A stretch of 64,000 nucleotides of DNA from Chaenocephalus aceratus (lineage: Eukaryota; Chordata; Actinopteri; Perciformes; Channichthyidae): positions 25,298,925-25,362,924 of the forward strand of contig CM043798.1 in NCBI GenBank assembly GCA_023974075.1. Direction: 5' to 3'. The position numbers and the translations under genes are program-made. Shown piece by piece: positions 1-13,600 of the stretch. The notes below the pieces were generated by a model that saw nothing but the letters and a program-made list of their open reading frames with translations, did not search any database and was not told the DNA's origin. Position 1 is the first letter of the stretch. Every line of letters begins with the position of its first letter.

Positions 1-3000
1 GAAGTCTTTTGTTCATATCATGATAGTGTTTACAGTTGTATCTCCAAGCTCTTCTTGGCAGATGAATTGGATAGATGAATGGTTGGAGGTCAACGCTAGT
101 TAGAACAGCCAACTCATTCACCAAGAAGACGCACTACGAGTGCACATTGTTTCGTCAGTTCACCGAGCAGCCCTTGCACCATAGTACTGCAGCTCTTTAA
201 GACAGCCAAGTCATTGCTGCTGTAGCTATTTTGGGCTACATCCAGGTCTGCATTTAAAAATACTTGCTTAACAAACTTTAATGGGTAAATTCATTGTGTT
301 TTTGATTAAGTCAATGATACTCAATTCAGTTAAATAGTTCAGCATATACAAAACAATCAGCATTGAGAAGCAATCGTCAGGTATATGTCACAATTTGTAT
401 TCTTTGATCATATGTCTAGTTATAGTCATCTGCAGCTCTGTTACACAAATACTGCACACCTCCAGACGGATTACTGTAAGCCAGTGGGTCCCACAGTGAG
501 TGGTCATACCAAATGTTTACTGTGAACAAGGTCGATTCATCTCATTCAATTAGGAATACTGATGATACAGAGTTAAGGAAGTAAAAGTACAAGAAATAGT
601 TTACTCGTTATGAGGAAGTCTGACTTGATTTCAAGTTTACTGAAAATATATCAGTGTCTTCAAAATTATTTGAACATTTACTTTTCATAAACAAGCAGTT
701 CATGTTGTTTTTAATATTATTTCTCTAAGATTCAAAATGTCTCCTTCTGTTATCTCTTAAGTTTTGAATCATCTACTGTAACCACACATGAACATGGTTG
801 CAAATTAATCTTGAAAATAATAGAAATAATTAGCACTTGGGTAAAGAAAATAATAGGAAAAATACCTTGAATTTGATGCATGAGATGATATGAGATATGC
901 AGTATACCAGCCAATGTTGATGGTATACAAATATTTATCCCACACTGAAACAAAGATGATAGTTATGGATGACCAGCTTTAGTACAAACACAGTAAATGC
1001 ATATAAAAGCAATAGTGCTTTCAGATTAACAATTCCGTATAAACAACCACTATGCCAGTAGAAAAAAAGGTAAGAAACAGTAGTTCAAATGAAAAATATA
1101 AAAGATCATCACAAAATGACATCCCAGACTCTCTATGTGATGGATTCAATTGTTTTGAAAAAACACAGCCTGACAACACACACTTCTACATCTCGACATC
1201 CTCACAATCCCCATCCAACAGGTAGTTTTAAATAGCAAATTAGCAATTATAAATGCCAAAAAAGACATAAATGTTACCAGATCATCCACAGGCTCTGCAC
1301 TCAAAACAGATCCTCAGGAAAGCAAAACAAATCCCAATCTAACCCAGTGCACCGACAACCCACGTAATCCTTCATTCCTATTGGTCAAGCGGAGACAAGG
1401 ACCCGCCTCCAGGCGTTCCAGAATGGCCGCTACGACTGTCAATCACGGCACTACTTCATTTTAATCAGCCCTTTTCAATCTAGGTTGAGGCAGAAGATAA
1501 ACAAGTTGGAGGCCTACATGCCCGTGGCCTAGATAGCTTTATTAAAATAGATATTTAACGTAAAATCTACAAATTACTATCAAATAATTCGAACACAACA
1601 CAATACCATACGTCAATCCGTGACATTCATACATAACATGAAACTGCCGAAGTCCGTAGATACAATTATAAAACTATGTTTTGGTGGAAAACCAAACAAA
1701 CGAACATCATATAGATATTGATACTTAGTTTATTTCACCAGTGGAGACATAAGATTGAATCAACAATTTCTAAATTACATCTCATGGACATTTCTGGCTG
1801 TGTCGAGCCTCTTTTTTCAGCACCAATGGCTGTGTCATGTGTTGGGGGGGGGGCGTGTTCCTCACAGAGAGCTCGTGCTGTCCTTAAAAGACCTCTCTGT
1901 TTGGCATTGCACAGAGGTATTCTACCCAAAACACAGTTCAATTGTGTTTTTGACCGACTAAAATCTCATTGCCAAAAAAAACCGAATTGAATTAAGAGGA
2001 AATAAATATTGGAAGAGGTGTGGCATTCTTTGGATAGCTTAAAAGAAAAATCGTTTTAAAGAAGTGTAGGTTTGAACCATATGTCATGTTACAACGTGAT
2101 AGAAAAAAACGGACTAATTAAATGACGAAAACAATATCAACAAAATCTGCGGGACCTTAATTTTTTTTACATTTAGCGCTAAGACTCGTTTTGAAGCCTA
2201 CGTCAGCTGCATTCTGTGCGTAGACAATTCCTGCAGAACGCTTAATTCACTCAAATACACGTTAATTGTATATCTTGCCCTAAACCGTTTTCTTTTAAAT
2301 GCGAAAACTGACAAATCTTGCTTGCTTTTCTCCATGCACCTCTCACTCAGTATGGCCTCCGTCCGCCCCCTTCCTCATGCAGCTGCACACACAACAACAG
2401 CCTGTCGTTAGCTTCACAGCTAATCCTGCACCGCAGAGAAAACACATATCTGCTCGGCGAACTTCCTCTAAAACGGCTGAATAACACTCTTACCCACTTT
2501 TAAGGCGCCCACGCATACATCTCGCAAGGTGTCGGTTCTCTTGTGTGTTGCTCTGTTGGAAATAACAAGGCCGTATTTTCAATGGAGTCCACACGCTGCT
2601 ACAGTTCTCTCTCGGGTTTGTTTTGTTTTTCTTCTTCCTGACGGGTTCCTGGAAAACGCGTGACTACCCGACCACGTGGTGCGGTGCTGGGCCAATAGGA
2701 GCAGAGCTCAGGGGGCTGGCCTGAAAACATTCGTGCAACATTTCACCAGTTTCAATATACTGAAACAATGCTGTAATGAAAGTAATACTAAAGTGCAGGT
2801 CCCCACATCTACTTAACATCATTTTGATTAAAACAATCTTTATTTTGTTTAGTTTGCTATTGAATTATTTTAATTAAAGTCTGTGTCAAAGCATTTCTGC
2901 CATCATCTGCCAGGAGTATGTACTTGTGGAGGGAAAATTTAAATTCACTATTTGATCACCTGTATTGCATTAAAGTGGCAATTAGGAAATGTATTGCTGT

Positions 3001-5338
3001 GATGGCTATAGAATAATATTACTTTATGTGTTAAAATTCCCTATAAGACTCGCTTTCACTAAGATTTCTCTCCTCATCCAGCAAAACAAAAAAGGATCTG
3101 GTTGTCATCGAGACAGCTCAGCTCGGGGGGAAAGTTGTCTGTTTCCACTTTAAAGGTACTCTACGGAGCTTCTGACCTCTAGTAGCACCCTGGTGCAAGT
3201 GTTTCTGTGAGTTTTGAGCAGCCTTTTGTCTGTTATCATGCAAAAGGACACACATGCATGTGGGTGACAATATAAACATGTATGCCGACGGTTTAACAAA
3301 CTTCCACGGATTTAAAGGTGTCAATCGAGCAAGAATAAACAACAATACAACATTTTTTTTTTAATAGCAAGACAACAAAGTAGACTGATCAAAAATGTGT
3401 AGCCTGAAGCTTATTGCACTAGTTGAATTTATTATATTGTTCTAATGAACGGTCTAACGGACTGAAGAAACAAGGTCAGTGCAGTTCAAATAATAAACAA
3501 GGTATACTGGTCTCCCTCAAGATTACTTTAGGGAGAGCTTTGGTCCACTCCTGCGTGTGTTGTGGTCCCGCATGAGATTATCAAACTGATCCTTAAACCA
3601 GACATCCCATTCTGCCCAAGCCTATTTTAGGTGATTGTCTCCCTCTAAAAATCCTCCTTGCAGCGTAGGCAGACATCCCTAAAGCTGAGGAGAGAGATCA
3701 TTCAGATTGGTAGGCGATTACACCACACGTCAGGTGTGGTTCTTTAGACCAACCGAGGAAGTATAGAGCTAAGAGGTCAAATTATTTCCCCTTCTTTAAA
3801 GGATCCTGACATCTGCGTATTTGACAACATTTGTCTCAGATCCCCAGGAATCACTTACACCTGCTTGTGACACTCAACTACCTTTTCATCCACCAGTTAA
3901 GTGTGTTCTCTACATGCTGTGTTTACCAACCATGATAATACTTTGTAAGTGTTTTCCACTGCTCAGATGTATAATTGTGTATTCTTGGTTGTATTGTATG
4001 TGTTCTGTCTCTCTTATGCTGCCACATGATGTATCTGATGGGTTGTCTGTCCTGTTCGAAAAAGAAAAACATTCAAATATTGTGATTCACAAAAAAGGAG
4101 GGGAATTTACTCAGCAGGTCTGTCAGGCCCAAAGGATTCACAAACTGCATTTAGGTGAGTAACGCTGAATGCAAACGGAGACTTAGTTTACTTTCTATAT
4201 GCTTAACATTGATCTCTTTACTATATTTCTGTGCATATTTCTACCTCATATGTGAACGTTCTCCCATTCCTTGGACAGTTTTGCAAACTTTTACACATAG
4301 ATACCATTCCAAATAAAAATGCACAGCTCTTTTGTTTGAATTCAGCTAAATATTTAGCATTTCTATACATATTTTATTTATAGCAGCTTTATATTGTAGT
4401 TTCAGTCTGCAGCTTTCATTTAAATTCCGACATATTTTTTCCTTTCTCATTTTCTTCTGTTCTTTATGTGTCTTGAATTATTTCCTTTCCTCTTACTATG
4501 TCTACTTTATTCAGAAAAACAAATCCCTTGTAAGTGAAAAACTACTTGGCAATAAATCAGAGCCCCCCCCAAAAAACGAAGGTTGCATTCATTGATTATT
4601 TCTAAATAGCATTCAGTCGCACCAGTGGAAAAGATAAGTTAAAACAACTGCCTGATTCCCATAAACTGATGAACATCGTACACATCTCCTTTGATCTCTA
4701 TTCACAGTAAATTATTTAGCTTTTCCAGGCGGTGCCGCCCTTCTTCAGTGGAAAGAGAGACATTATGACTCAGTCATCCACATGTGATAAAAAAGACAAA
4801 CAAATAGCATACATTCTAAAAACAAAGAACGTTTCGTTTTTAGAGGGAGAAAAGGTCACAGAGAAAGAGACATCACTATTTTCAGTGTGACTCAGCTGCC
4901 TTAAGTCATACAAAACAGCCACAGCAACGGACAAAATAACATCACAAAATGCAGGAGGAAATATCTGAGTGACCTCCGACCTGCAGCTGACAGAAAGTGA
5001 GAGGATCTTCCTCTCTATAGGTGCAGCTCTGCAGGCCTCCACTGCATCGATCAACAACAGAGAGCTCTGTCAGGCTGGAGAAGCATGTGAGAGGATCACT
5101 ATCGTAGAGAACGGGATGAGAGTGTGTGTGTTTTTGGTTAGTGTGTGAGAGATTTGGAGAATTTGTGAGCTTCTTCAGGAATAAGACATATTTTACAATT
5201 AGTTCTTGCAGGGCAAAACACATATTCAGTGTGTTCTGGCTTACTACATAAGTATTTTCTTTTAAAATCACTATCTTATGTCATTATTTTTGTTTAAGTG
5301 TTGTCAAGCAATTTGTTGCTATACAAATAAACCATAAT
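1..5338. other. no recognisable gene
   Basis: AT-rich sequence read on both strands. The open frames here are short and resemble no protein family I know, and I saw no exon with convincing splice sites. The stretch could hold the 3' UTR, introns or promoter of a gene whose coding exons lie left of the window. Confidence 0.5.
2640..2700. promoter_or_regulatory. possible promoter-like segment
   Basis: A CpG-richer patch in AT-rich surroundings contains an E-box palindrome (ACCACGTGGT, 2671-2680) and a CCAAT motif (2692-2696) 12 bp further on. This pairing is common in vertebrate promoters. No coding exon was recognised beside it, so direction and target are unknown. Confidence 0.2.
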
Positions 5339-5480
5339 ATTACATTACATTACATTACATTGCATTTAGCTGACGCTTTTATCCAAAGCGACGTACAATA
5401 AGTGCGTTCGACCAACAAAATACAAACTTGAAGAAAACAGAATCATATAAGTACATCAGGCTTCATAGAGCAAAAACATT
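5339..5480. repeat. teleost dispersed repeat with TTACA head
   Basis: A short TACAT/TTACA tandem (5339-5361) leads into a segment (TTAGCTGACGCTTTTATCC, then AAAGCGACGTACAATAAG) that I recall as a very common dispersed repeat in teleost genomes. The right boundary is not clear. Family name not assigned. Confidence 0.5.
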
Positions 5481-6142
5481 TCAAGTGCTACTCAACTGGC
5501 TTTAGATAAGCCAGTCCTTTATTAGTATATAGGCCTAAGTGCTTTGTTAATAGTTCTATCGCTCGAAGTGGAGTCGAAAGAGATTTAACTAAACTTTACA
5601 GTTTAACCATGTCCTGGATGTAGGAAGGGCCAGATCCATTCGCAGCATGGTCCGCAAGTACCATATTATTATCTTCATTCATTGTAAGCGTTAACCCTCT
5701 GGAGACTGGATTATTTAACGTTTGTTTTTATGTCTTCACTCCACATGCGTGCATTTTTAGCACAAACTCAGCTGTAAGACTAATATTTTTGTATAAAGTA
5801 TAAAATTGCCAGAAACACCAAATTACAAGAAAAATGATATTGGTGCCTTTAAAAATACCAGTATTTAGGTGATATTTACGCAAAATATTACAATAGAATA
5901 TTTCAAGGTTGAAAACAATTGAATTTCACTTTCAACACATGCTATTAAATATGGACATTTCTAAAAGATAAAGCCGTGCCGCAATGAATTCATATGTAAA
6001 ATGATAGGGCCTTTTTCAATGCATGTTTACATTGTAAATCAATGAACATATGGTAAAGGTGAATTGAAAATATGTTTTGTTTAAAATGTTGTTTATTATG
6101 TATTAAGTTGTTTATTTAACAAGTTGTTTATTTAAGTTGTTT
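5481..6142. other. no gene seen
   Basis: AT-rich intergenic sequence. It may include more of the preceding repeat. No open frame or RNA gene is supported. Confidence 0.4.
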
Positions 6143-6150
6143 ATTTAACA

Positions 6151-6184
6151 CCTCTGCGGACCGGTACCGGCCCGCAGAGGTGTT
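6151..6184. repeat. GC-rich near-perfect palindrome
   Basis: ACACCTCTGCGG pairs with the inverse complement CCGCAGAGGTGT around a central ACCGGTACCGGC segment, giving a hairpin-capable inverted repeat about 34 bp long. The accggtaccgg core is typical of the interior of hAT-like repeats with the terminus seen at 7558. Confidence 0.6.
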
Positions 6185-6324
6185 ACTGCCGGGCCGCGAA
6201 ATAGCTGTGAGTTTATCGTAATATTCGCAGAATGCACACTGTGCATACATTATTTGAGATATATTTTAAACTCGGACTTCATTTTAAGGACATGTCGGCT
6301 AGGGATGTAGAGCTATATGTTCAT

Positions 6325-6457
6325 TTTATTAGCTTTTCTTTTTAATGACTGATTTTAAATGCCATTTTCTTAATGTCTTTCATTTTTTTGTAAAGCACTT
6401 TGAATTGCCTTGTGTTGAAAAGTGCTATATAAATAAACTTGCCTTGCCTTTGTTTAA
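6325..6457 (+). mobile_element. L2-type LINE 3' tail (copy A)
   Basis: Nearly identical to the 3' end of the L2-type element at 53960-55280. It includes the AAAGCACTTTGAATTGCC block, GCTATATAAATAAAC and the CTTGCCTTGCC terminus. Only the 3' tail is present, as expected for heavy 5' truncation. Confidence 0.75.
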
Positions 6458-6964
6458 GCACCGGATTGGCAAAACAGGAGAGTAACCTGCAGTCTGCCTT
6501 GATCTATGAAATCATGTCCAGGACTCTCACGGTATCTGCTGCCCGCAGCTGTTTTATAGAAGGAAACCCTCCTTCACAATCACTTCATGAAATGGCTGCA
6601 GGCAGCATCAGGAGTCAGCGGGACGTGTAACTCCGCTTCTGAGAAGTGCAGCACCAGCGCGCCGAGAGCTGTGCCTTTTTACGCACCGCCTTCGCTGTGT
6701 TTACCTTCATCAGAACAGCGAGTGACTGCAGGCTGCTACGTGTTAAACCACACACATCGAACTGCCCGATTACTCCCCCTTTTATTAGTCTTATGAAGGA
6801 GATGTCCAGTCACCAAGGCACATGATGGCTAACTCCATAGGTAGCCTATATGCGGGTGTTCCCAAAATAAATTAGTTTTATCTTAATCTCGATGTAGTGC
6901 TAAATGCTGTCGGACGTGCACCGGAACGAACGTCACTATCATAATATCTTCTGAAAACAAATGA

Positions 6965-7220
<256 letters not shown>

Positions 7221-7566
7221 CGTTTTCCCATCACTGGATTATCCGTAAATCATACAAACAAAACCAAAACGTTGATTTATCTGTTTTCCCGTTTTGGTTT
7301 AAAAACTGAATAACGTCGGTTTTTTGGTTTTCCGTTTTTACGAAAAACCAAAAAACGACACCGGTTCTTTTTTAAACGTTGTTAATATGTTTTGGATGCA
7401 TATTGTTCTATTATTTGTTCAGGCTGTTACATACAATTAGCCTCTGTTGCTACCTGCTGGTGAGTAAATATTAAAATCAGTTAAAATTGACAACCGGTCA
7501 GCAATTTGTTTTTAATGTATCTGCCGGTCCTTGGCACAATAAAGGTTGGGAACCCCTGATTTAACA

Positions 7567-10500
7567 GACATTACAGATATTCTGTGTGTCCACATGTGGC
7601 AGAATTGAACTATATACCATGTTGGTGATTTTGATTTCTCCAAGCTTTCTTCTTTATGTGTTTTCACGGTTTTTCACATATGAATTAAAAAGGACTTGGC
7701 AAACCTTTTCTTTCCTTGTTCTTCACTTGTTCTTCAGTCATACAAAAAGTACAGAAATCCACCAGAAGGTTTTTGTTAACTTGCCTCTCAGGGCTATGCA
7801 ACTAATTGTTTATGAGAGTATTTTTAAACTGTGACAATGCTACTTTTATTTCAGTAAAATATCCCAACACAGTTTCTAGCTCATTAACAACATACAGAAG
7901 AGGATTTTAAGTGACTAATTTTGCTGAATGTAATCATATGTTTGAGTCTCGGGACACTTTGTTTCAAATGTTCCCTTCTGATTATTTTATCAACATCGCG
8001 ATTGTGCTCTTGTTGCTGGGAAGCCAAAGCAGGCTGTGACACAGAGCCCATTATTCACTGCATGACAGAAAACAGACTGCTGTGGAGAAGACGATGGGCT
8101 TTGTTGTAGACCTCTCCATGGTTGCCAATATCTTTTAAGTTTTACATTCTTCAATATGAACACAGTACATCAATGCAGGAAAATACGGACTATATTTCAG
8201 AGCTTTTAAAGCATAGATAAATTGATATTTCTCCACAATAAGCAGAAATCTGTGTAAAATCAAAAGGTGGAGCTTCACGGTCTGATTTCAGCTCATAAAA
8301 ACCAAAATAAATAACTGAATTATGCAGATTCAGGATCTCATAATTTGAACCCAGTATGAAAAGGTCCATCGCAGTGAAAGAATGCTGTCCATTAAGCTAC
8401 AATGAACAGATGTATTAATCAAATAACTAACATTTTCTAACTCTCCAGTGGAAATAATGTGGCAGGAGTTTACAGGCAGTTCCCCCCCAACAGTAGACGT
8501 CCTGTCAGTGACATATCACTTCCTTTTCCTCCCATTCCAGTAGAATAAATCAAACGTTGACAGAGTGAATTCAAGCGAGAAAATAGATTTTGTTCAGTGC
8601 TCAGAGGTCGTTTTTCCTCCGTTCAATTATTAATAAACAGAAAATAAAACATGAATACGGACAGTATATCAGAAAAATATATGGGAAATATGTACGGTCC
8701 AATACTTTAATTTGATCAACAGTCAGAAGAGTGCACATTATTCATTATAACAGCTGCATGGTTCTGTTCATCAGGAAGATACAATGGGTTGATATGTGCA
8801 GTACAGAGCAGAAAGCTACGCTCATAGAGAAGCAGCGTTAAGGTGTGAACAGTTTGTGTTGTTTGACAAAATAATCTTAATCCAAGGTTTCCCTTCTCTC
8901 TTTGTCTTAAGTTTCCATCATCACAACCTCCAAAAATGCTTGGAGACCACTTCGTTTTTAAGTTCCTGAAGATGCTGTTGATATATATACAAAGTTGACC
9001 TTGAATTCAAATCGTTTTGTCAGTCCAAAAGATGCTTTGATAATACGTGCATCCTGTTTATTTTACAGCATATCTTAAAAAGGTACTTCTGACAGACATT
9101 TCTGACTGTTCTACAGAAGCTGCTGCTAATAAAGACCTTTCATTTTGAAAAAGATAAACAATCCTCCGTTCAGCTGCACCACCATCTTTCTGGCGCCAAC
9201 GTGGCGTTTTGAATTCCACAAGATTAAAGTGTTGTTTTTAGAAATCCACTTCCGTCCGAATCCATCATTATAAATAAAATTTAAATGTAGCCTCATGAGG
9301 ATAATCAACAATTTTCTCATCATCACCACACCATCATTTTTAGCATTTCCAGAAGCAAATGTCCAACTTCACGAGTCATCAGTTTTACACTTATTTAAAA
9401 TGCAGAATTTCAATAAAGCTTTAGGGAAAGTCAAAATGGTTTAAAATAAAAAAACGTGTAATCAGGCAGCAGCTCCACAGATCTGTCCTCTGCTTTCATC
9501 TGTTCCAGTGTGAAAGCTCGTTGGCCCTGTTCCCGAAAAAATTCTTTCCGCTGGATTACGTAACAAAAGCAGCAGGAAGTAGAGATAATGAAATCATCTG
9601 ATGAAAGAGCCAATAGAGCATAGCGCCAGTGGCCACGACCATGAGTCACTGAATCAGTTTTAATTATTTACCAACATCCTACTGACATTACTAGATGAGT
9701 CCTCGGTGTCCACAAACAGTCCTTCAACGTATACAGTATAAGCAGCGCTGATGTTATTTGATTATATGACAGAGGGCTGGTTTTTGTGCCACAAGACAGT
9801 GGCATAAGCGATCCATCCCATACGCAACAGTCCCACAAAGATAAATATTAGCTGGTGTTTTCAATGGTTACTTTGTTTCTATACGTCTTGCCAAAGAAAA
9901 GTATCCTGCAGGAGGGGCCGCCAATTAGCATTAGCAATCAATCCTCAACCAATCCGGCAAAATGTCTGCAATGTCTCTTTGGCAAAGAGAATGAAGCAAT
10001 CAGCAAAATAGTTGGGATGTGATTAGAATGCTAGACTTCTGCAATATCATAAAGAAAAAATAGAGGACTTTTTACACCGTTTTTGTGCATCATCCTTTTT
10101 TAAGCCAAAGTATTTCCATACTATACCAAAGATGCATTTGTCTTTGACCTGTTCTTCAATTATATTTGGGGTTGTGGTAAGAGACTAGCGGGGCCCACTT
10201 TGGTAGTTTGATAAAGGGAACAAATATTAATGTGAGCGTGCATGTCACTCAATATTAACGTGAGTAAATTATGTTATATCAAAACAGACTTCTCCATTCC
10301 AGTCATTGAAATGTTTTCCTTTAATTTGACCTAAAAACATATTTTAGCATGACGTGTTGGAGTTAATTTGCTTTACTTACTTTATTTTATGTGAATATCG
10401 CACATGCGCTGGATGCTGAAATATTGTACAGCCCTATTTTGATATTTACTAGCTTCTTTGTTGCATGGTTACATTTATTTAAGATAAGGCAGTGCAACAT

Positions 10501-10677
10501 TATAATCAACCTACTATCATATATTCAGTGTATAAGATGTGTTCAGTAATAAATAACTCGGAAGTACATTTCGCTACTTGAGACATATCACGATTCAAAT
10601 GTAAAATCTTGTACCTTAACACAGACATTTTCCGGCACACCAGCTTTGTGATGCTACAATGCTTCCAGTTTACCCGG
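7567..10677. other. intergenic region 3' of pcyox1l
   Basis: No protein-coding exon or RNA gene recognised. The part next to 10677 should be the pcyox1l 3' UTR. A candidate polyadenylation signal for that gene (AATAAA on the minus strand) is at 10474-10479. Confidence 0.45.
10474..10479 (-). terminator. candidate pcyox1l polyadenylation signal
   Basis: AATAAA on the minus strand about 200 nt beyond the pcyox1l stop codon. It is the nearest canonical hexamer I noticed. Cleavage position not determined. Confidence 0.4.
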
Positions 10678-13600
10678 TCATAGTTCAGTCTTGATCCTGT
10701 GCATCAGATCTTTCTGGTCCACCATGTCCGTCTGTCTGTTCCAGCGGTGGTAGGCCAGCAGGGCGATGTTCTTGGCCGCCACTGAGCTCATCTCCATGGC
10801 GCTACCGGCCAACTCGATGCCATTGAGGTAGTAGAGATTTGGGTGGAGCTCCACAGGGGGGAGTCCCTGGCTGCTGCCGTAACAAGGGTAGGCCTGCCAT
10901 TCGGTCACCTGCACCGAGTAGTACGACCTGAGGTGGAGGAGTACAAGTAAAGATGTTAAAGCTCACCTATTATGCTATATACACTGAACAAAAATATAAA
11001 CGCAACACTTTTGTTTATGCTCCCATTTTTCATGAGATGAACTCAAAGATCTAAAACATTTTTTATAAACACAAAATAACCATTTCTCTCAAATATTGTT
11101 CAAAAATCTGAAAGAATCTGTGATAGTGAGCACTTCTCCTTTGCCGAGATAATCCATCCCACCTCACAGGTGTGGCATATCAAGATGCTGATTAGACAGC
11201 ATGATTATTGCACAGGTGTGTCTTAGAATGGCCACAATAAAAGGCCACTCTGAAACGTGCAGTTTTGCTTTATTGGGGGGGTCTGGGGGGGGTCCGAAAA
11301 CCAGGCAGTATCTGGTGTGAGGGGTAGGGGTAGGGTTAGGGGTAGGTTTAGGGTAATGTTGTGAATCGAGTGGCCCATGGTGGTGGTGGGGTTATGGTAT
11401 GGGCAGGCGTATGTAATGGACGACGAACACAGGCCACTCGATTCACAACATTACCCTAACCCTAACCCTAACCCTACCCCTCACACCAGATACTGCCTGG
11501 GAGAGAAATGGTTATTTTGTGTATATAGAAAATGTTTTAGATCTTTGAGTTCATCTCATAAAAAATGGGAGCAAAAACAAAAGTGTTGCGTTTATATTTT
11601 TGTTCAGTGTATGAACAATATATTATAGGGCCATATCTATACAAAGCATGTCTCTGAAGTGTTCAGAGACAGATCACCCTTTGTAGCCATACCCCTCTAT
11701 TTCAGCCCTGTAACTAAAGTTCTGATTCTGGGTCAGTAGCCACGCCCCCTTTGGAGTGCACATGCACAGAGAAACTGATACTCAGGTCAATGCTGCCATG
11801 ATTAAACGCCATATCATGTTCCAAACCACATCAAGGATTATTTCTGAAACACTATGGAGCTCAAATAATTTTTCTCTTGCTGGTTCACCACAAGGTGAGT
11901 ACCTTTTTATATATATTTTTATTTTACACATACTCTCACTAGTACAGCGTTAGCTCTGAGTGTTAGCGATGCTTGCTAATGTAAACAAAGACCATATTAC
12001 GTCTATTAGGTCGCGCATTGTTTCTGATACAGCAACGTTTCTGATAGTGCCGTGGGTGTAAAGCCAGTCATATTGGCAGTAAATCAGGATCAGCTCCGTT
12101 GTACCCCCGTTTTTAGAGATTTGGGTACGGTGGAAAAGAGAAAGGGTTTTATTTTCTGACACTTTGTGAGTCTCCTTACACCACGGGGACACATTTATGT
12201 ATAAAAGACATCAAAAAGTGCATTTTGCATAATAGGGGACCTTTAATGCCAACCTCAATGACCGTAGGATAGGAACCAATAAAATGATGACGTAATAAAG
12301 TTGGTTACAGCTCGAGTTAATACGATTATTTCTCACCAGGAGGGAAAGTGTCTGACCTGAACAATGTTTTCAGCTGAGCCTTCACCAGAGGTTGTGGAGA
12401 AAACACTTTATAGACTCCGGCCTCCTGTGGCTGTTTACGCCTGAAGCCCGTGGAGATGTTGACCGGACAAACACTCGCCACGCTGTTGAAAAAAACATCC
12501 AGCGTCTCGGTTGTCAAGACGCTGGCGAAGGGGAAGAGGCGAGGGTCCGGGAAACCAAAGAAAGAGGTATTAAGGTAACCATGGACGATGGTTGCTACAG
12601 TGCTGTGGTAGTTGCCAGGGAGCTCGTCGAAGGGAGGGGTGAACCCCTGGAACTGGACTCCGGATCTGACGCTGGCCTGCAGTGGAGTCGCCAACACCAC
12701 GATGTCGTACAGCTCCGACTTCGTCTCTGACGCTGTGGTGAAGCTCAGCTGGTACTGAGGAGCCTCTCCTGTTGGGAAATACACACATTAACACTCTACT
12801 GATGATTTGAATACTAATTCATCAGTGGTATCTACCGGAAAATATAGCGATAAAAACCTCCGTCCAATGTCTGAGCCAAAAACAAGAGTTTAGATACTGC
12901 AATAATGAATATTAATTTCTATTGAAAGGACCAAAGTTAGGTCTGGAAATTTGAAAGAGCGAGCTATAAGTGTTAAGTATATGTGTAAGTATTAGGGCTG
13001 AGTAGATTCAGCCCCTAGTTTTGCTGATATAGGCTTAGTTTGTCGGGGGACATCTTACTTCTTCCTTCTCTCGGTCTATACCCGTGTACTCTCATGTTCC
13101 GAATAACCCAGCTTCCCCACATTTCTTTCTTTTTGGTGTCTATACACGCCGGGATCCGGAGTCATGGATGATCCTGCGGTCCTGTGTCCTGGATCGCGAG
13201 CCCTGGATCTTGAGTCGTGGCTGTGGTCCTGGATCATCGGTCCTGGATGGATATCCTTGTGGATTCATCTTCCTATTGTACACACATGCATTTCCAAACA
13301 TCTGGACTACCTATGTTGCAAATGTATTATCTTTCAATTTACACACGGCATCTATTGCACGTCTGTCCGTCCTGGGAGAAGGATCCCTCCTCTGTTGCTC
13401 TCCCTGAGGTTTCTCCCATTTTTCCATTTAAACTGTGGGTTTTCTCCGGAAGTTTTTCCTTGTACGATGTGAGGGTCTAAGGACAGAAGGTGTCGTATTG
13501 TCGTACTGATATTCTGTCACACTGTGAAGTCCACTGAGACAAATGTAACATTTGTGATATTGGGCTATATAAATAAACATTGATTGATTGATTGATATAA

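Larger units (their letters stand above)
10950..12247 (-). mobile_element. inverted-repeat DNA element (family A, copy 1), interrupted
   Basis: It lies in pcyox1l intron 6. The left end reads CACCTATTATGC and the right end GCATAATAGGGGACCTTT, an inverted pair. Internal blocks (e.g. the GTGTCCCC region near 12190 and TTAGCTCTGAGTGTTAGCG near 11950) recur in opposite orientation in the copy at 20733-21385. No transposase frame remains, so it is non-autonomous. A Tc1-like element is inserted at 10982-11609. Confidence 0.65.

Noticed and set aside
3821..4162. 113-codon open frame with hydrophobic and cysteine-rich parts
   Set aside because: No family similarity, no clear start or splice context, and AT-rich flanks; a chance frame is more likely.
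12392..12730. 112-codon plus-strand frame
   Set aside because: Antisense shadow of pcyox1l exon 6.
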